From Nocardiopsis sp. CNT312 (lineage in GTDB: Bacteria; Actinomycetota; Actinomycetes; Streptosporangiales; Streptosporangiaceae): 54,455 nucleotides of DNA. This document shows, piece after piece, positions 17,179 to 27,000 of the stretch (the first letter of the stretch is position 1; every line of letters begins with the position of its first letter). The stretch spans positions 16,276-70,730 of the forward strand of contig NZ_AZXF01000028.1 of the NCBI RefSeq assembly GCF_000515115.1, in the 5' to 3' direction. A model generated the notes under the pieces. It had not been told where the DNA came from. It saw only the letters and a program-made list of their open reading frames with translations, and did no database searches. A program made the translations under genes and the position numbers.

Positions 17179-17760
17179 TCAGCCGATCTCACCGGTGAGG
17201 GGCTCCAGGCGCTGCCAGCGGGCCTCCTCGCACGAGCCCGCGCGGGACAGGGAGGTCGCGATCTCCTCACCCTCCCAGACACCCTCGACCGTGGCCTCCT
17301 CGGGGCCGTAGAGCTGGTCGGTGCAGACGGTCCCCTCGCTCACTTCAGTGAACAGCCGGTCCGCACTGGTCTCTCCGGTGATGCCCTCGCCCGCGTAGGA
17401 GGTGGCGGCCGTGGCGTCGAGTCCGGTGGAGATCTCCGCCAGCCGGGCGCAGGTCTGGGGGTCGGCGGCCAGGTCACCGGTGCAGGTGAGGGTCTGCACC
17501 CAGGCGCGGTCGGGGGTGCTGACGTGGATGCGCAGTCGGCCGACCGGTCCGGTCTCGAGGGGTGCCCCACCGTCGCCCTGGACGATCGCGTCGCCCAGGT
17601 CCGCGCTCAGTGCGGTGGTGGTGGCCTGCGTGTCCACCGACGGCTGCACGGACGTCGCCACCAGGAGGGCGTAGCCGAACGCACCCGCGCAGCAGGCAGC
17701 TGCCAGCAGGGTGGTGCCGAGCCTGCCCCGGCTGCGGCGGTGACGGTGCGGTGCGGACAT
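17179..17760 (-). CDS. Subtilisin-inhibitor-like (SSI) exported protein
   Basis: A 193-residue protein with an N-terminal basic stretch and one hydrophobic segment (TTLLAAACCAGAFGYALLVA), a signal peptide or anchor. The C-terminal 120 residues carry the SSI layout: VQTLTCTGDLAADPQTCARL, then VCTDQLYGPEEATVEGVWEG and SCEEARWQRLEP, matching the spacing CT-x-x-YGP-x-x-VxGxWxG...C of SSI inhibitors and giving the two expected disulphides. The reactive-loop P1 residue is not the typical Met/Lys-Tyr context, so the protease target, if any, is open. There is no clear Shine-Dalgarno before ATG 17760. It lies 29 bases upstream of the methyltransferase gene on the same strand. Confidence 0.65.
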   Translation of the reverse strand: MSAPHRHRRSRGRLGTTLLAAACCAGAFGYALLVATSVQPSVDTQATTTALSADLGDAIVQGDGGAPLETGPVGRLRIHVSTPDRAWVQTLTCTGDLAADPQTCARLAEISTGLDATAATSYAGEGITGETSADRLFTEVSEGTVCTDQLYGPEEATVEGVWEGEEIATSLSRAGSCEEARWQRLEPLTGEIG

Positions 17761-18365
17761 ACAGGGAGGCCTCGGGTTCGGTCGCGTGGGCGGCGGTGGT
17801 GCGGGGAGTCCGTCGCGCGAACGCGGAGTGGCGGGAGGGACTCCAGGTTATCCGTGAGAGCGAAGTAGTTTCGTGGAAAGCACCGTAACAAAGTGGTCAC
17901 CGCCCCCTGGGCAGGACCCGGGACTTCCCCGGACCCTGGGCCGGACTTCGCCCTCCCGTGACCGACAGGCGGCTCGGGGAAGAGGTGCCCCCGGCCATGG
18001 GACGCCGCAGGGTGCGCGGCGGTTCACCCCGACCACGCGCCCCCGGCCAAGCCCTCGTCCAGATTGGTCTCGATTGTGCATCAAATGGACATTAGCCACC
18101 TAACACCGATTAAGTTCACACGCATCCCTCCGGTCGACGAATCACGCGCAGTTTCCCGGAAAGGGGCCAGGATCACACCCCGAACCCACGTGGCAGGCAC
18201 CCCTTCCTCGACCCCATCCCGACACATCCCACATCTTTACGGTTGAGTACTGTTCCCTCACAGTGACCGGCCATCGGCCCGCACAGGCCGCCCGGCGTGC
18301 CCCGCGCATCGGCGACCGCACACCGATCGATCATCCCCGCCCGTACACCACCCGTGAGGAAAGCT
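17761..18365. other. 605-base intergenic region upstream of the VWA gene
   Basis: No coding frame of convincing composition is present. The stretch 18060-18130 is notably AT-rich (ATTGTGCATCAAATGGACAT and following) and probably contains promoters for the VWA gene. I see no riboswitch, operator palindrome or repeat that I can name. Confidence 0.4.
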
Positions 18366-20126
18366 GTGGGACGTCACCGCGGAAGATACGCAGAAGAGCC
18401 CTACCCCCCGCCCCGGGGACGGGGACGGCGCCGCCGAGGGCGTGGGCGCGGCGGCGCCGTCGCGGCCCTAGCCACCGCGCTGGTGATCGTGGTCGGTCTG
18501 GCCGTCGTGGGCGTGTACATGTTCGGCCAGACGGACGGCTGCCGCGGTGCCGACATCGAACTGGACATCGCGGCCAGCCCGGAACTGGCCCCCGCCCTGG
18601 ACACACTGGCCACGGAGTTCAACGCCGAGGAGAACACCGTGGACGGGCGGTGTGTGGCCGCCGAAGTCCGCCAGGTCGACTCCGCCAACGTCGCCTTCGG
18701 CATCAGCGGCGCGGGTGCCACGATGGGCGACACCGACTCCCACGTCTGGATCCCCGACTCCTCCGTGTGGCCGGACCTGGTGCGAAGCCGTTCCGACAGC
18801 GCCGTCATCACCGAGACCGGCACGTCGGTGGCCCGTTCCCCCCTGGTCCTGGCCCAGTTGAACGAGTTCGCCTCCGATCAGACGGCCTCCTGGACGGACG
18901 TGGCCCCCAGCGGAACCCCCGGCCAGTACGGCAACACCGTCCGCATGGTCGACCCCACCCGCAGTTCGAGCGGCATGAGCGCCCTCTACCTGATGAGCGG
19001 TGCCCTGGAGCAGACCAGCCCCGACACCGACACCTACAACGCGCTCATGACCGGAGCGCTCCAGGCACTCCAGCAGAGCACCTCACCCGACGAGGACGCG
19101 GCCTTCGTCGCCCTCAGCGGCGGCACCGAGGAGGCACCGCCGCTGATGGTCATGTCCGAGCAGGCCGTGTGGCGGTACAACAACACGCACCAGGACGCCT
19201 CCGCGCAGGCCGGGTACGTGGAGGGCGGCACCGCCTACCTGGACTACCCGTACGTGCTGCGCAGCGACGACTCCCAGATCACCCGCGCTTCCGAGCTCTT
19301 CCGCCAGGCCGTGCGCTCCGAGGCGTTCCTGCCCACCCTGCTGTCCCACGGCTTCCGCGGCCCCGAAGGACAGATCGACTCGTCCGTGCTGACGGAGGAC
19401 GCCGGCTTTCGGCAGGAAGCTCCCCCGGAGCTGCCCTCGCCCTCCGACGGGTCGGCCACCGAGCTGATCCAGACCTGGAACCAGATGAAGATAGATTCCA
19501 GGGTGCTCACCATCGTCGACATCTCCGGGTCGATGCTGGCCGAGGTCCCCGGAACGGGCATGAGCCGGATCCAGGTGACCTCCGCGGCGACGGTCCAGGG
19601 CCTGGAGTTCTTCCCGCCCACGGCCGAGATGGGCCTGTGGCAGTTCTCCACCGACATCGACGGCGGCCTGGACTACGAGGAGGTCAACCCGGTCCTGGAG
19701 CTGCAGTCGCCGGGCGAGGGAGGGGGCACGCACCGCGAGGCGATCTCCACCGCCCTGTCCGGCCTGGAACCCCTGCCCCAGGGGGACACCGGCCTCTACG
19801 ACAGCCTCCTCGCCGCCTACAAGGAAATGGTGGACCTGTACACGCCCGACCGGAACAACGTCATCCTGGTCCTCACCGACGGGGACAACGACAACCCCGA
19901 CGGCATCGACCTGGAAACACTGCTCACCGAACTGGACGCGGTGTCCGACCCGACCCGACCGATCCCGGTCTTCACGATCGCCTTCGGACCCGACGTGGAG
20001 CACCTGGAGCCGCTCCAGGAGATCGGTGCGGCCACGGGCGGTGCCGCGTACATGACGGAGGACCCGACCGAGATCAGCGACATCTTTCTCCAGATCTTCT
20101 CGCACCGCATCTCGGGTAACGAATAG
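18366..20126 (+). CDS. Membrane-anchored binding-protein/VWA fusion
   Basis: A 586-residue protein. An Arg-rich N-terminus (PPRGRGRRRRGRGRGG) is followed by one hydrophobic segment (AVAALATALVIVVGLAVVGV), so the rest is extracytoplasmic. Residues about 55-375 resemble a periplasmic-binding-protein fold (IELDIAASPELAPALDTLAT). From about 380 there is a von Willebrand A domain with a full MIDAS: TIVDISGSMLAE (DxSxS), a Thr region, and VILVLTDGDNDNP. Such actinobacterial fusions bind Ca2+/Mg2+-dependent partners at the envelope, but no function is known. The GTG at 18366 follows GAGGAAAG; a further 23 in-frame codons upstream lack a ribosome site. Confidence 0.78.
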   Translation: MGRHRGRYAEEPYPPPRGRGRRRRGRGRGGAVAALATALVIVVGLAVVGVYMFGQTDGCRGADIELDIAASPELAPALDTLATEFNAEENTVDGRCVAAEVRQVDSANVAFGISGAGATMGDTDSHVWIPDSSVWPDLVRSRSDSAVITETGTSVARSPLVLAQLNEFASDQTASWTDVAPSGTPGQYGNTVRMVDPTRSSSGMSALYLMSGALEQTSPDTDTYNALMTGALQALQQSTSPDEDAAFVALSGGTEEAPPLMVMSEQAVWRYNNTHQDASAQAGYVEGGTAYLDYPYVLRSDDSQITRASELFRQAVRSEAFLPTLLSHGFRGPEGQIDSSVLTEDAGFRQEAPPELPSPSDGSATELIQTWNQMKIDSRVLTIVDISGSMLAEVPGTGMSRIQVTSAATVQGLEFFPPTAEMGLWQFSTDIDGGLDYEEVNPVLELQSPGEGGGTHREAISTALSGLEPLPQGDTGLYDSLLAAYKEMVDLYTPDRNNVILVLTDGDNDNPDGIDLETLLTELDAVSDPTRPIPVFTIAFGPDVEHLEPLQEIGAATGGAAYMTEDPTEISDIFLQIFSHRISGNE

Positions 20127-20146
20127 GGACCGGGACGAACCGACAA

Positions 20147-20171
20147 GGGGCCGGTCCGACGGACCGGCCCC
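20147..20171 (+). terminator. Hairpin terminator after the VWA gene
   Basis: An 11-bp perfect stem GGGGCCGGTCC/GGACCGGCCCC with a three-base loop lies 20 bases after the stop codon. Confidence 0.75.
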
Positions 20172-20313
20172 CACCCTTGCAGCGGGACCAGCGTGACCAG
20201 CGGTGAGACCGACCTGTCCCGTGCGTCAGGGGCTATGGACTTCTCCGCCGTCTTGGCGTACTCAGTGGAGACACGGGACCGGCCCGCACACGACGACCGG
20301 AGGGGGAAGTGCC

Positions 20314-20928
20314 ATGGCCCAGGCGTGGATGCCCGGTGTCGAACGGATCGACGCGGCCGCAGCTCCGGCACCGCCCGGGTTCGGCGCACCCCGAGCCGTG
20401 TGGACGGTGACCGGAACCGACCCCGGTTCCCGCTCCTCGGCCGAGGAGGCCCGGCGCCTGGCCCGCACCGGACAGGCGGTGCACCTGGTGTGGAACCCAC
20501 GCACCGGTGAGGTCGTGCAGTCGCTGGCCGCCACCCGGCGCAGTCCGCTACCGCTGGGAAGCACCGGGCACGGCGCAGCGCGCACCGACCACGGCCACGA
20601 GGGGCGCGTGTGCCTGACCGTGGCGGTCGTCGCCCTGGCTGAGACCCCTTTCACGGACGGGCCGATGCACGGCAGGGCACCGCTTCTGGCCTGGATGGAT
20701 TCCTGGGAGGTGTCCAGGCGCTGGCTCGGACCGGGAGGCGACGGCTCCACACTGCGGGCCTCGATCCGCGAGTGGTCGCTGGGAGGCCACTTCGGCCGCG
20801 ACCGGGTCCCCGGCTCGCACGGCTCCTGCCCCGGCCGGGTGGACGGTGCCCGACTGCTCGGCGAGGGTGCGGGGCTGTCGCCGACCCACCCGCGCATCCC
20901 GGCCCAGCAGCCCTCTGCGCTCACGTGA
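20314..20928 (+). CDS. Protein with degenerate amidase-like (Amidase_2/PGRP) pattern
   Basis: A 204-residue protein. The C-terminal GHFGRDRVPGSHGSCPGRVD resembles the GH-x-x-VPG...CPG signature that ends Amidase_2 domains, with His and Cys as possible zinc ligands. A hydrophobic middle part (CLTVAVVALAETPF) would match the core strand. The first catalytic His is not obvious, so the protein may be an inactive or divergent member. There is no signal peptide, hence it is either cytosolic or released by lysis. The ATG at 20314 follows GGAGGGGGAAG. It lies between the VWA and DUF2510 genes; co-function is not apparent. The family assignment is tentative. Confidence 0.45.
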   Translation: MAQAWMPGVERIDAAAAPAPPGFGAPRAVWTVTGTDPGSRSSAEEARRLARTGQAVHLVWNPRTGEVVQSLAATRRSPLPLGSTGHGAARTDHGHEGRVCLTVAVVALAETPFTDGPMHGRAPLLAWMDSWEVSRRWLGPGGDGSTLRASIREWSLGGHFGRDRVPGSHGSCPGRVDGARLLGEGAGLSPTHPRIPAQQPSALT

Positions 20929-21021
20929 GACCCAGCCGGCCTGCGACGACGAGGCGAACAACGGCGGACAACCGAACTCCCGCGGTCCAAGGCGACACCA
21001 CCACCGTTTAGTCTGTCGCCC

Positions 21022-22518
21022 ATGGGTGGATCTATCGAACCGGGTTGGTACGCGGACCCGCATGGTGACGACCAGACGCTGAGATGGTGGAACGGCGGCG
21101 AGTGGACGCGGCATACCCGTTCGAGGAGCGAACTCCAGGAAGCCGCGGCCTCAGACGAGGGTGCGGGCCCGGGCCGCTCCGACGGACAGGGGCCCCCTCC
21201 CGCCGAGGTGGAGCAGAGTACGGTGCGCCTGGAGCCCTCGACACCGGCCCCGGTCGACGACGAGCCCAGCACGGTGCGCATCGACCCCTCCTCCGTCCCC
21301 CGCACCACACCGCCCCCCACGCACGAGGACGAGACCCCCACCAGCGACCTGAGCGACACCGGCACCACCATGCGCGTCTCCCCCACCGGCCTCCCCGGCA
21401 CCCCGCAGGAGCGCGAGGACGAGGACGAGGAGTCGACCGCTGACCTCTCCGACGAGATCCCCACTTCCGACATCACCGAGGATCAGGTCAAGGACGCCCC
21501 CCGAACGGCGATCCTCGACCCGAACCAGATCGGTGACACCCCCAGAACCGCGGTCTTCGACCCCGGCCAGGCCGACCAGCCCCCACGGACCGCGGTCTTC
21601 GACCCCAACGACCCGTCGTTCTCGGGCGGACCTCCCCAGGACGACCAGCACCAGGAGGGCGGACACGGCAAGTTCGGCAAGTTCCTCGGCAACCTGAAGG
21701 AGGGGTGGGCCGACCTCAGCGAGGAGCGCCGCGAACAGAAGCAGCAGGCCGCTGAGGAGGAGCGAGCGCGCAAGGCCAAGGCCGCGGAGGCCGCCGCTGC
21801 CGGCGGTGCGGTTCCCCCCGCAGCACCCGGCGACCGACCGGCACCGGAGCAGCAGGCACAGCCCTGGCAGCAGCCGTCGGGCGGACAGCAGGCCCACCCG
21901 CGGCAGGGTTCGGGGGAGCAGCGGCCCTACCCGCAGCAGTCCGGGCCACAACAGCCGGGCTACCCGCCCCAGGGCTACCCCCAACAGCCCCCGCACCCCC
22001 AGCCTTACTCCGGCCCCCAGCAAGCCCACCCCCAGGCCCCGCAGCCCTACGGACCGCCGCAGAGCGGCGGGCAGCGACCCCCCTATGCCCCTCCCCCGGG
22101 CTACCAGCAGCAACCGGGCCCTCCGGGCCAGGTTCCGCCGCCCGGCTACCCCCGGCCCGATCAGCAGCAAGGGCGACCACGGCCACAACAGATGCACCGC
22201 CCCGCCTACGGACAGCAGCCCCAGCCCTACGGGCAGCCACAGGGCTACCCTCCCGCGCCGGTCCCCGGAGGCGGCAAGAGCGGGAAGTCGAAGGGGCGCC
22301 CGGCGACTCCGCCGCGGAACCCGTACCCCCAGCAGCCAGCGGGCGCCAAGCCCAAGAAGAAGGGGGGCTGCTGCGGATGCGGCTGCTTCACCCTCTTCAT
22401 CTTCCTTCTGCTCTTCCTCCTCGTGGGCTTCCTGGCTTACCTGCAGATCTGGGGCGTATACGACTGGATGTACGAGATCCTCGGCGTCGGCGACCCCAGG
22501 GACTTCGTCTGGGAGTGA
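21022..22518 (+). CDS. DUF2510 protein with Pro/Gln-rich linker and C-terminal membrane helix
   Basis: A 498-residue protein in four parts. Residues 1-30 are a DUF2510 domain ([28 protein letters not shown]). Residues 40-230 are acidic and contain short near-repeats PRTAVFDP and DEPSTVRI. Residues about 255-440 are a Pro/Gln/Gly/Tyr-rich disordered linker ([17 protein letters not shown]). A Cys cluster (GGCCGCGC) then precedes one hydrophobic helix ([20 protein letters not shown]) and a short tail. It is probably a tail-anchored membrane protein with a cytoplasmic domain. DUF2510 proteins are widespread in actinobacteria, often with membrane segments, without a known function. The repeat-rich linker could be a phosphorylation or interaction platform; this is inference. 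Confidence 0.8.
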   Translation: MGGSIEPGWYADPHGDDQTLRWWNGGEWTRHTRSRSELQEAAASDEGAGPGRSDGQGPPPAEVEQSTVRLEPSTPAPVDDEPSTVRIDPSSVPRTTPPPTHEDETPTSDLSDTGTTMRVSPTGLPGTPQEREDEDEESTADLSDEIPTSDITEDQVKDAPRTAILDPNQIGDTPRTAVFDPGQADQPPRTAVFDPNDPSFSGGPPQDDQHQEGGHGKFGKFLGNLKEGWADLSEERREQKQQAAEEERARKAKAAEAAAAGGAVPPAAPGDRPAPEQQAQPWQQPSGGQQAHPRQGSGEQRPYPQQSGPQQPGYPPQGYPQQPPHPQPYSGPQQAHPQAPQPYGPPQSGGQRPPYAPPPGYQQQPGPPGQVPPPGYPRPDQQQGRPRPQQMHRPAYGQQPQPYGQPQGYPPAPVPGGGKSGKSKGRPATPPRNPYPQQPAGAKPKKKGGCCGCGCFTLFIFLLLFLLVGFLAYLQIWGVYDWMYEILGVGDPRDFVWE

Positions 22519-22600
22519 CCGGTACCGCATTGACACGCAAGGGCGGGCCCGACTCTTCCGCCATCAGCGACGGCTCGGCATACCGCCTAAGCTGACCGGT

Positions 22601-23251
22601 ATGAACGACTGTCTGGTGTGGATCGACTGCGAGATGACGGGGCTGGACCTCGAAAGCGACGCTCTGATCGAGGTGGCGTGCCTGGTCACCGACGGTGAGC
22701 TGAACATCCTCGACGACGGCGTCGATATCGTGATCAAACCCCCGCAGGCGGCGCTGGACCAGATGGGCGACTTCGTGACGGACATGCACACCTCCTCCGG
22801 TCTCCTGAAGGAGCTGGAGCAGGGTGTGACGCTGGAGGAGGCCGAGGACCGGGTTCTGGAGCACATCCGGCGCTACGCACCCGAGCCCCGCAAGGTGCCA
22901 CTGTGCGGCAACTCCATCGGTACGGACCGCACCTTCCTCGCGCGCGACATGAAACGCGTCGACGAGTACCTGCATTACCGCATGGTCGACGTGTCCTCGA
23001 TCAAGGAGCTGCTGCGGCGCTGGTATCCGCGTGTGTACTACGCGAGCCCGGAGAAGAACGGCGGCCACCGGGCCCTGGCCGACATCACCGAGAGCATCCG
23101 TGAACTGCGGTACTACCGGGCCGCCGCTTTCGTGCCCGAACCCGGCCCGAGCACCGCCACTGCACGCGCGATCGCGACCGAGGTGGTCGGCGGCGGCACC
23201 GGCGCGGCGGCCCGGAGCGCCGCCGCGGAACGCCACGACGGTGAAAACTGA
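22601..23251 (+). CDS. orn: Oligoribonuclease
   Basis: A 216-residue DEDDh 3'-5' exonuclease that degrades oligoribonucleotides of two to five bases, including pGpG, in the cytoplasm. Motifs are [17 protein letters not shown] (exo I, D and E), [17 protein letters not shown] (exo II) and [20 protein letters not shown] (exo III, catalytic His and Asp). The ATG at 22601 matches the family's conserved start. The C-terminal 35 residues are an Ala-rich extension seen in actinobacterial members. It sits immediately upstream of tRNA-His, a common actinobacterial neighbour pair, which supports this being the chromosomal backbone. Confidence 0.95.
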   Translation: MNDCLVWIDCEMTGLDLESDALIEVACLVTDGELNILDDGVDIVIKPPQAALDQMGDFVTDMHTSSGLLKELEQGVTLEEAEDRVLEHIRRYAPEPRKVPLCGNSIGTDRTFLARDMKRVDEYLHYRMVDVSSIKELLRRWYPRVYYASPEKNGGHRALADITESIRELRYYRAAAFVPEPGPSTATARAIATEVVGGGTGAAARSAAAERHDGEN

Positions 23252-23319
23252 TCGAAGCACTGCTCCGTATCCGCTAGGATTCTGGATGTACGCCAAAGCT
23301 GTCAGGCAAGGCGGACGTG

Positions 23320-23395
23320 GTGGGTGTAGCTCAGCCGGTAGAGCACTTGGTTGTGGTCCAAGAAGTCGCGGGTTCAAGTCCCGTCACTCACCCCA
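23320..23395 (+). tRNA. tRNA-His (GTG anticodon)
   Basis: A full cloverleaf is visible. The acceptor 5' strand GTGGGTG (23320-23326) pairs with 23385-23391 (one G-U), the D-arm is GCTC/GAGC, and the anticodon arm is CTTGG-TTGTGGT-CCAAG with anticodon GTG at 23353-23355. The T-arm has TTCAAGT, and CCA is encoded at 23393-23395. The base at 23319 is G, the extra -1 G expected of tRNA-His, opposite C at 23392. The 3' half lies in the 106-bp island repeat, so it is regenerated by integration. Confidence 0.97.
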
Positions 23396-23477
23396 GAGCC
23401 GACAAGGCCCTGACCAGCGCAAACGCGCGCGGGTCAGGGCCTTTCGCGTTGCCGGGGGTGCACCAGCGGGTGCACGG
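23372..23477 (+). repeat. attL: 106-bp direct repeat, left copy
   Basis: Identical to 50549-50654. It begins in the T-stem of tRNA-His (GTTCAAGTCCCG), contains the encoded CCA and terminator, and ends GCGGGTGCACGG. The sequences diverge immediately on both sides. Two GTGCAC sites lie inside. Confidence 0.9.
23404..23444 (+). terminator. tRNA-His terminator hairpin (inside attL)
   Basis: A 12-bp stem AAGGCCCTGACC/GGTCAGGGCCTT (23404-23415 with 23432-23443), 16-base loop, followed by TT and CGCG. The same hairpin is duplicated in attR (50581-50621). Confidence 0.8.
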
Positions 23478-23675
23478 GGGCAAAGATCCGCCCGGTGAGT
23501 GCCCTCCGCCCACCCCGTCACTCACGCCGCAGGCAGGGTGCACGGACCGGGACACCGACCGACATCCCTGAACACACGCACACGAACCGACCACAGCAAC
23601 GCCCAGGCCGAAGGTTCTCCGAGATCCTCCACCGATTCCCTTCGCTTCGCCGCCCACCCAAGCGATGGTCCACCC

Positions 23676-23948
23676 ATGGCAACCATCAACCAGCGCACAC
23701 TGGCCGACGGGCGCACCCGCTACTGGGTGAAATGGCGCCTGGGCGGCACCCGCACCGGCGCACCCCAGTCCGAACCCTTCGACACCCACGCCGACGCCCA
23801 CACCTTCCGCCTCCACGTCGAAACGGCCGGCCACCACTGGCCCGGGAAAAGGAGGCCGGCCTGTTCACCGAAGCCCAGGTGCCCGACCTGCCGATGCCCG
23901 AGGGCTACAAGCGGTCGGCCCTGGACCGGTTCCCCCAGTCACGCATAG
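23676..23948 (+). pseudogene. Truncated tyrosine integrase, N-terminal arm-binding part
   Basis: From ATG 23676 the product MATINQRTLADGRTRYWVKW, then FRLHVETAGHHWPG, matches the AP2-like N-terminal domain of actinobacterial phage/ICE integrases. After about 56 codons (near 23845) the match ends. The downstream bases are readable in another frame (GLFTEAQVPDLPMPEGYKRS) as a fragment I cannot assign. No core-binding or catalytic R-H-R-Y region exists anywhere in the island. The remnant sits 200 bases from attL, as expected for an island integrase, so it is the likely dead recombinase of this element. Confidence 0.7.
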
Positions 23949-24095
23949 GAACGAGAGACGAACATGTCCGGCTTCATGCCTTGTGTGTGCAAACTTGATC
24001 AACTGTCCGCATCAGGACGCCTGCGGAAAGTCACCGCCCTGGGGCATACTCCTGAACGCCGGTTCCCCCAGTGCTGACGACGCCGAAAGGGCCCA

Positions 24096-27000
24096 GTGAC
24101 TTCCCCGAGCACACTCCCCGAACCCGCCGACCAGTTCCTCACCGCCCTCGCCCACGAGGTCAGGGCCCAGTTGGCCGACGACGCCAGCTCCAAGGAGAAA
24201 GTCGCCCTCAAGGACGGCGAACGCGTCCGGGTCGGCGACAGCGACCATCCCCACGAGTACCTGTTCTCCTGCACCCGCTGGAAGGACTCCTTCGACTCCG
24301 ACCGGCTTCTGGTGCGCCTCTCCCGGTCTCGCCGCCCCTGGCAGCACGCCGCGGCCACAGCCCACCCCGACGGGAAGATCCTCGTCACCACGGAGGCCGA
24401 CCTCGGTGACCGCCCCGGAAACGTCCAACTCCGCGACGACGAGACGCGGTCTCTGACCGCCCTCGCCGACCGGGTCCGGGACTGCGAGCAGCGCCCTGGG
24501 CCGGTGAACGTGGCCACCGCAGCCTGGATCCTCGGAGACGGTGATCCCTCGGTCGGGGTGCTGGCCGGCCCGCATCGATACATCAGCGGGTACCAGGACA
24601 TGAGGCTGAACGAACAGCAGCGCCGTGCCGTGGAACAGGCCCTGGGCAGCGATATCACCTTCATCTGGGGCCCACCCGGCACCGGTAAGACCGATGTGGT
24701 CTCTCTCATCATCGAAGGCTCCCACGGTCTCGGTGAACGGATCCTGTTCTTGGCGCCCACCCGGGTGGCCGTCGACCAGGCGCTGGAACGGGTCTGCGAA
24801 CGGCTGGAAGGTGAGGACGGCTTCGACACCGGTCTGGTACAGCGGGCCGGGGACATCGAGGTCGCCTCGCTCAGGGAACGGTTCGGCTCGATGATCGATC
24901 CGGAGATGATCGCCGGACGACTGGGCGTCGACCTGTCCGCCCGGGCCGAGGAACTGGAGGAGACCCTCAAGATCGCCGCAGCCCAACGCCTCGCACACGA
25001 ACGCCTCACCCAGGCCGAGGCGGAGCTGGGGATCGGATGTTCCCTTGCGGGGAAACTCACCGACGAGATCTCCCACCACCGGGCTCAACCCGCCCGTACC
25101 CAAAAGGAACTCGACCAGGTGGCCGCGAGCATCAAGGCGATCGGCACACCCTCGGGACCGTTCGCCAAACGCAAGGCCGAGCGGCTGGCCCGCCTGCTCG
25201 AGGAGCGGGACCGCCTGCGCAGCACCCTCGATGAGGACCGGCTGCGGCTCGACGCCGCCGTCGCGCGACTGGAGGACATCAACACGGCGATCACCGAACG
25301 TGTCCGGGAACGGGACTCCGCTCTGGAAGCCACCCGCGGCCTTCCTGCCGCTGAGGCCGTAGAGGAACTGATCGGCCAGGCCGAGGAGGAGCTCACCGAA
25401 GTCCGGAAGGAGCTCGACGGGCTGCTGGCGGCGGTCCACTCCCGGTGCCGGGTCATGGGCACGACCCTGTCGAAGGCCCTGCAGAGCCGCCGCCTCATGG
25501 ACGAGGTGGATACCGTGATCATCGACGAGGCCGGCATGGTCGACCTTCCCTCCGCGTGGTGTGCGGCCGGGTTGGCCGACAAGCGTGTCGTCGTCGCCGG
25601 GGACTTCCGCCAGTTGCCCGCCATCACCCAGGCATCGGGGTCCCGGGCGCTCCAGCCCGAGGAACAAGAGCACTCCCGGCAGTGGATGGACCGGGACGTC
25701 TTCCACGCCGCGGGGCTGGTCGCCCCCTCCGGTCGGGTGCACGACGATCCGCGCCTGGTCGGCCTGAACACGCAGTACCGTATGCGCCCCGACATCTGCA
25801 CCGTGGTCAACCAGGTCGCCTACCGTGACGCTCCCCTGGCCACCGGACGCCCGGACGAGTCCCGGCTAACGCACTCACCGCTGGTGGACCACTCGGTGGT
25901 TCTGGTGGACACCTCCGACAGCCGTGTCCATGTCGGCGGCACGGGTCGGCACAAGTCCAACCAGGTGCACCAGGCCGTCATCCACGAGCTGGTCCGCGGA
26001 CTCCAGTACGACGGGGTCCTCCCCGGGCGCAAGCACGAGGATCCCGTCTCACCGGAGCAGCGTATGGCGGTCATCTCCCCCTACCGGGACCAGGTCAAGC
26101 ACCTGCGCAGCAGCCTGAAGTACCGGTTCGGCCAGGAGTACGAGGGGCTGGCCGACACCGTACACCGCTTCCAGGGCAGTCAGAGGCCCCTGGTCATCGT
26201 GGACACCGTGGCCGGCGCCGGGGACACGCCGGGCTACTTCTACAGCGGCACGGGGATGTCCTCGTCCACCGCACGGCTGCTCAACGTGGCGCTGAGCCGG
26301 GCCCAGGACCACCTCGTAGTGGTCGCCGACGTCGATTATCTGCGCGAACATCTGCGGCCGGGCAGCGAGACCGTGATCATGCTCGACATCCTGGAGGAGT
26401 CGGCCCAGCGGATCCCCGCCCAGGAACTGGTTCCCGTCCGCAGCGCCGGGGACCTCGTCGGCCTCAGCGAGGAGGAGCTGCGCCGTCCCGCCTTCTTCCC
26501 ATCTGACGAGGTGACCAGGGCCTTGGAGTGGGACCTGGCCCGAGCCAACGAGAGCATCGAGATCTACTGCGCCTTCCTCAACAAGGGCCCCGTCGAACGC
26601 TGGCTCAAGCACCTGGCCCCGCGCATCGACCAAGGGGTGCGAGTCACCGTGTTCACCCGGCCGGTCGGTGACAACCAGGACAAGAACGCCGAACGGCACG
26701 AGGCGCAGATCCGGCGCCTGCAAGAACAGGGGTGCGAGGTACGCCCCCGCGAGCGGATGCACGAGAAGGTCGTGGTGCTGGACGGCACGGTGCTCTGGCA
26801 CGGTTCCCTGAACCTGTTGTCGAGCAACGGGCCCACCGACCTGATGATGAGGTTGACCGACCCCGACGCCTGCGATCGGGTCCGGCACATCGTGGAACGG
26901 GCCCGCCGGGACCAACCCCTGCGACACGTCCGTCAGGCCCAGAGCGGGCAAGTGGCCCCCGCGGACGCCCCCGGCATCGGCGAGGTGGTGGGCGACCGCC

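Noticed and set aside
23396..23675. Short plus-strand frames between attL and the integrase remnant
   Set aside because: They overlap the att repeat and terminator, lack start signals and have no recognisable motifs; the stretch holds att sequence, one GTGCAC site and the 26-base shared repeat only.
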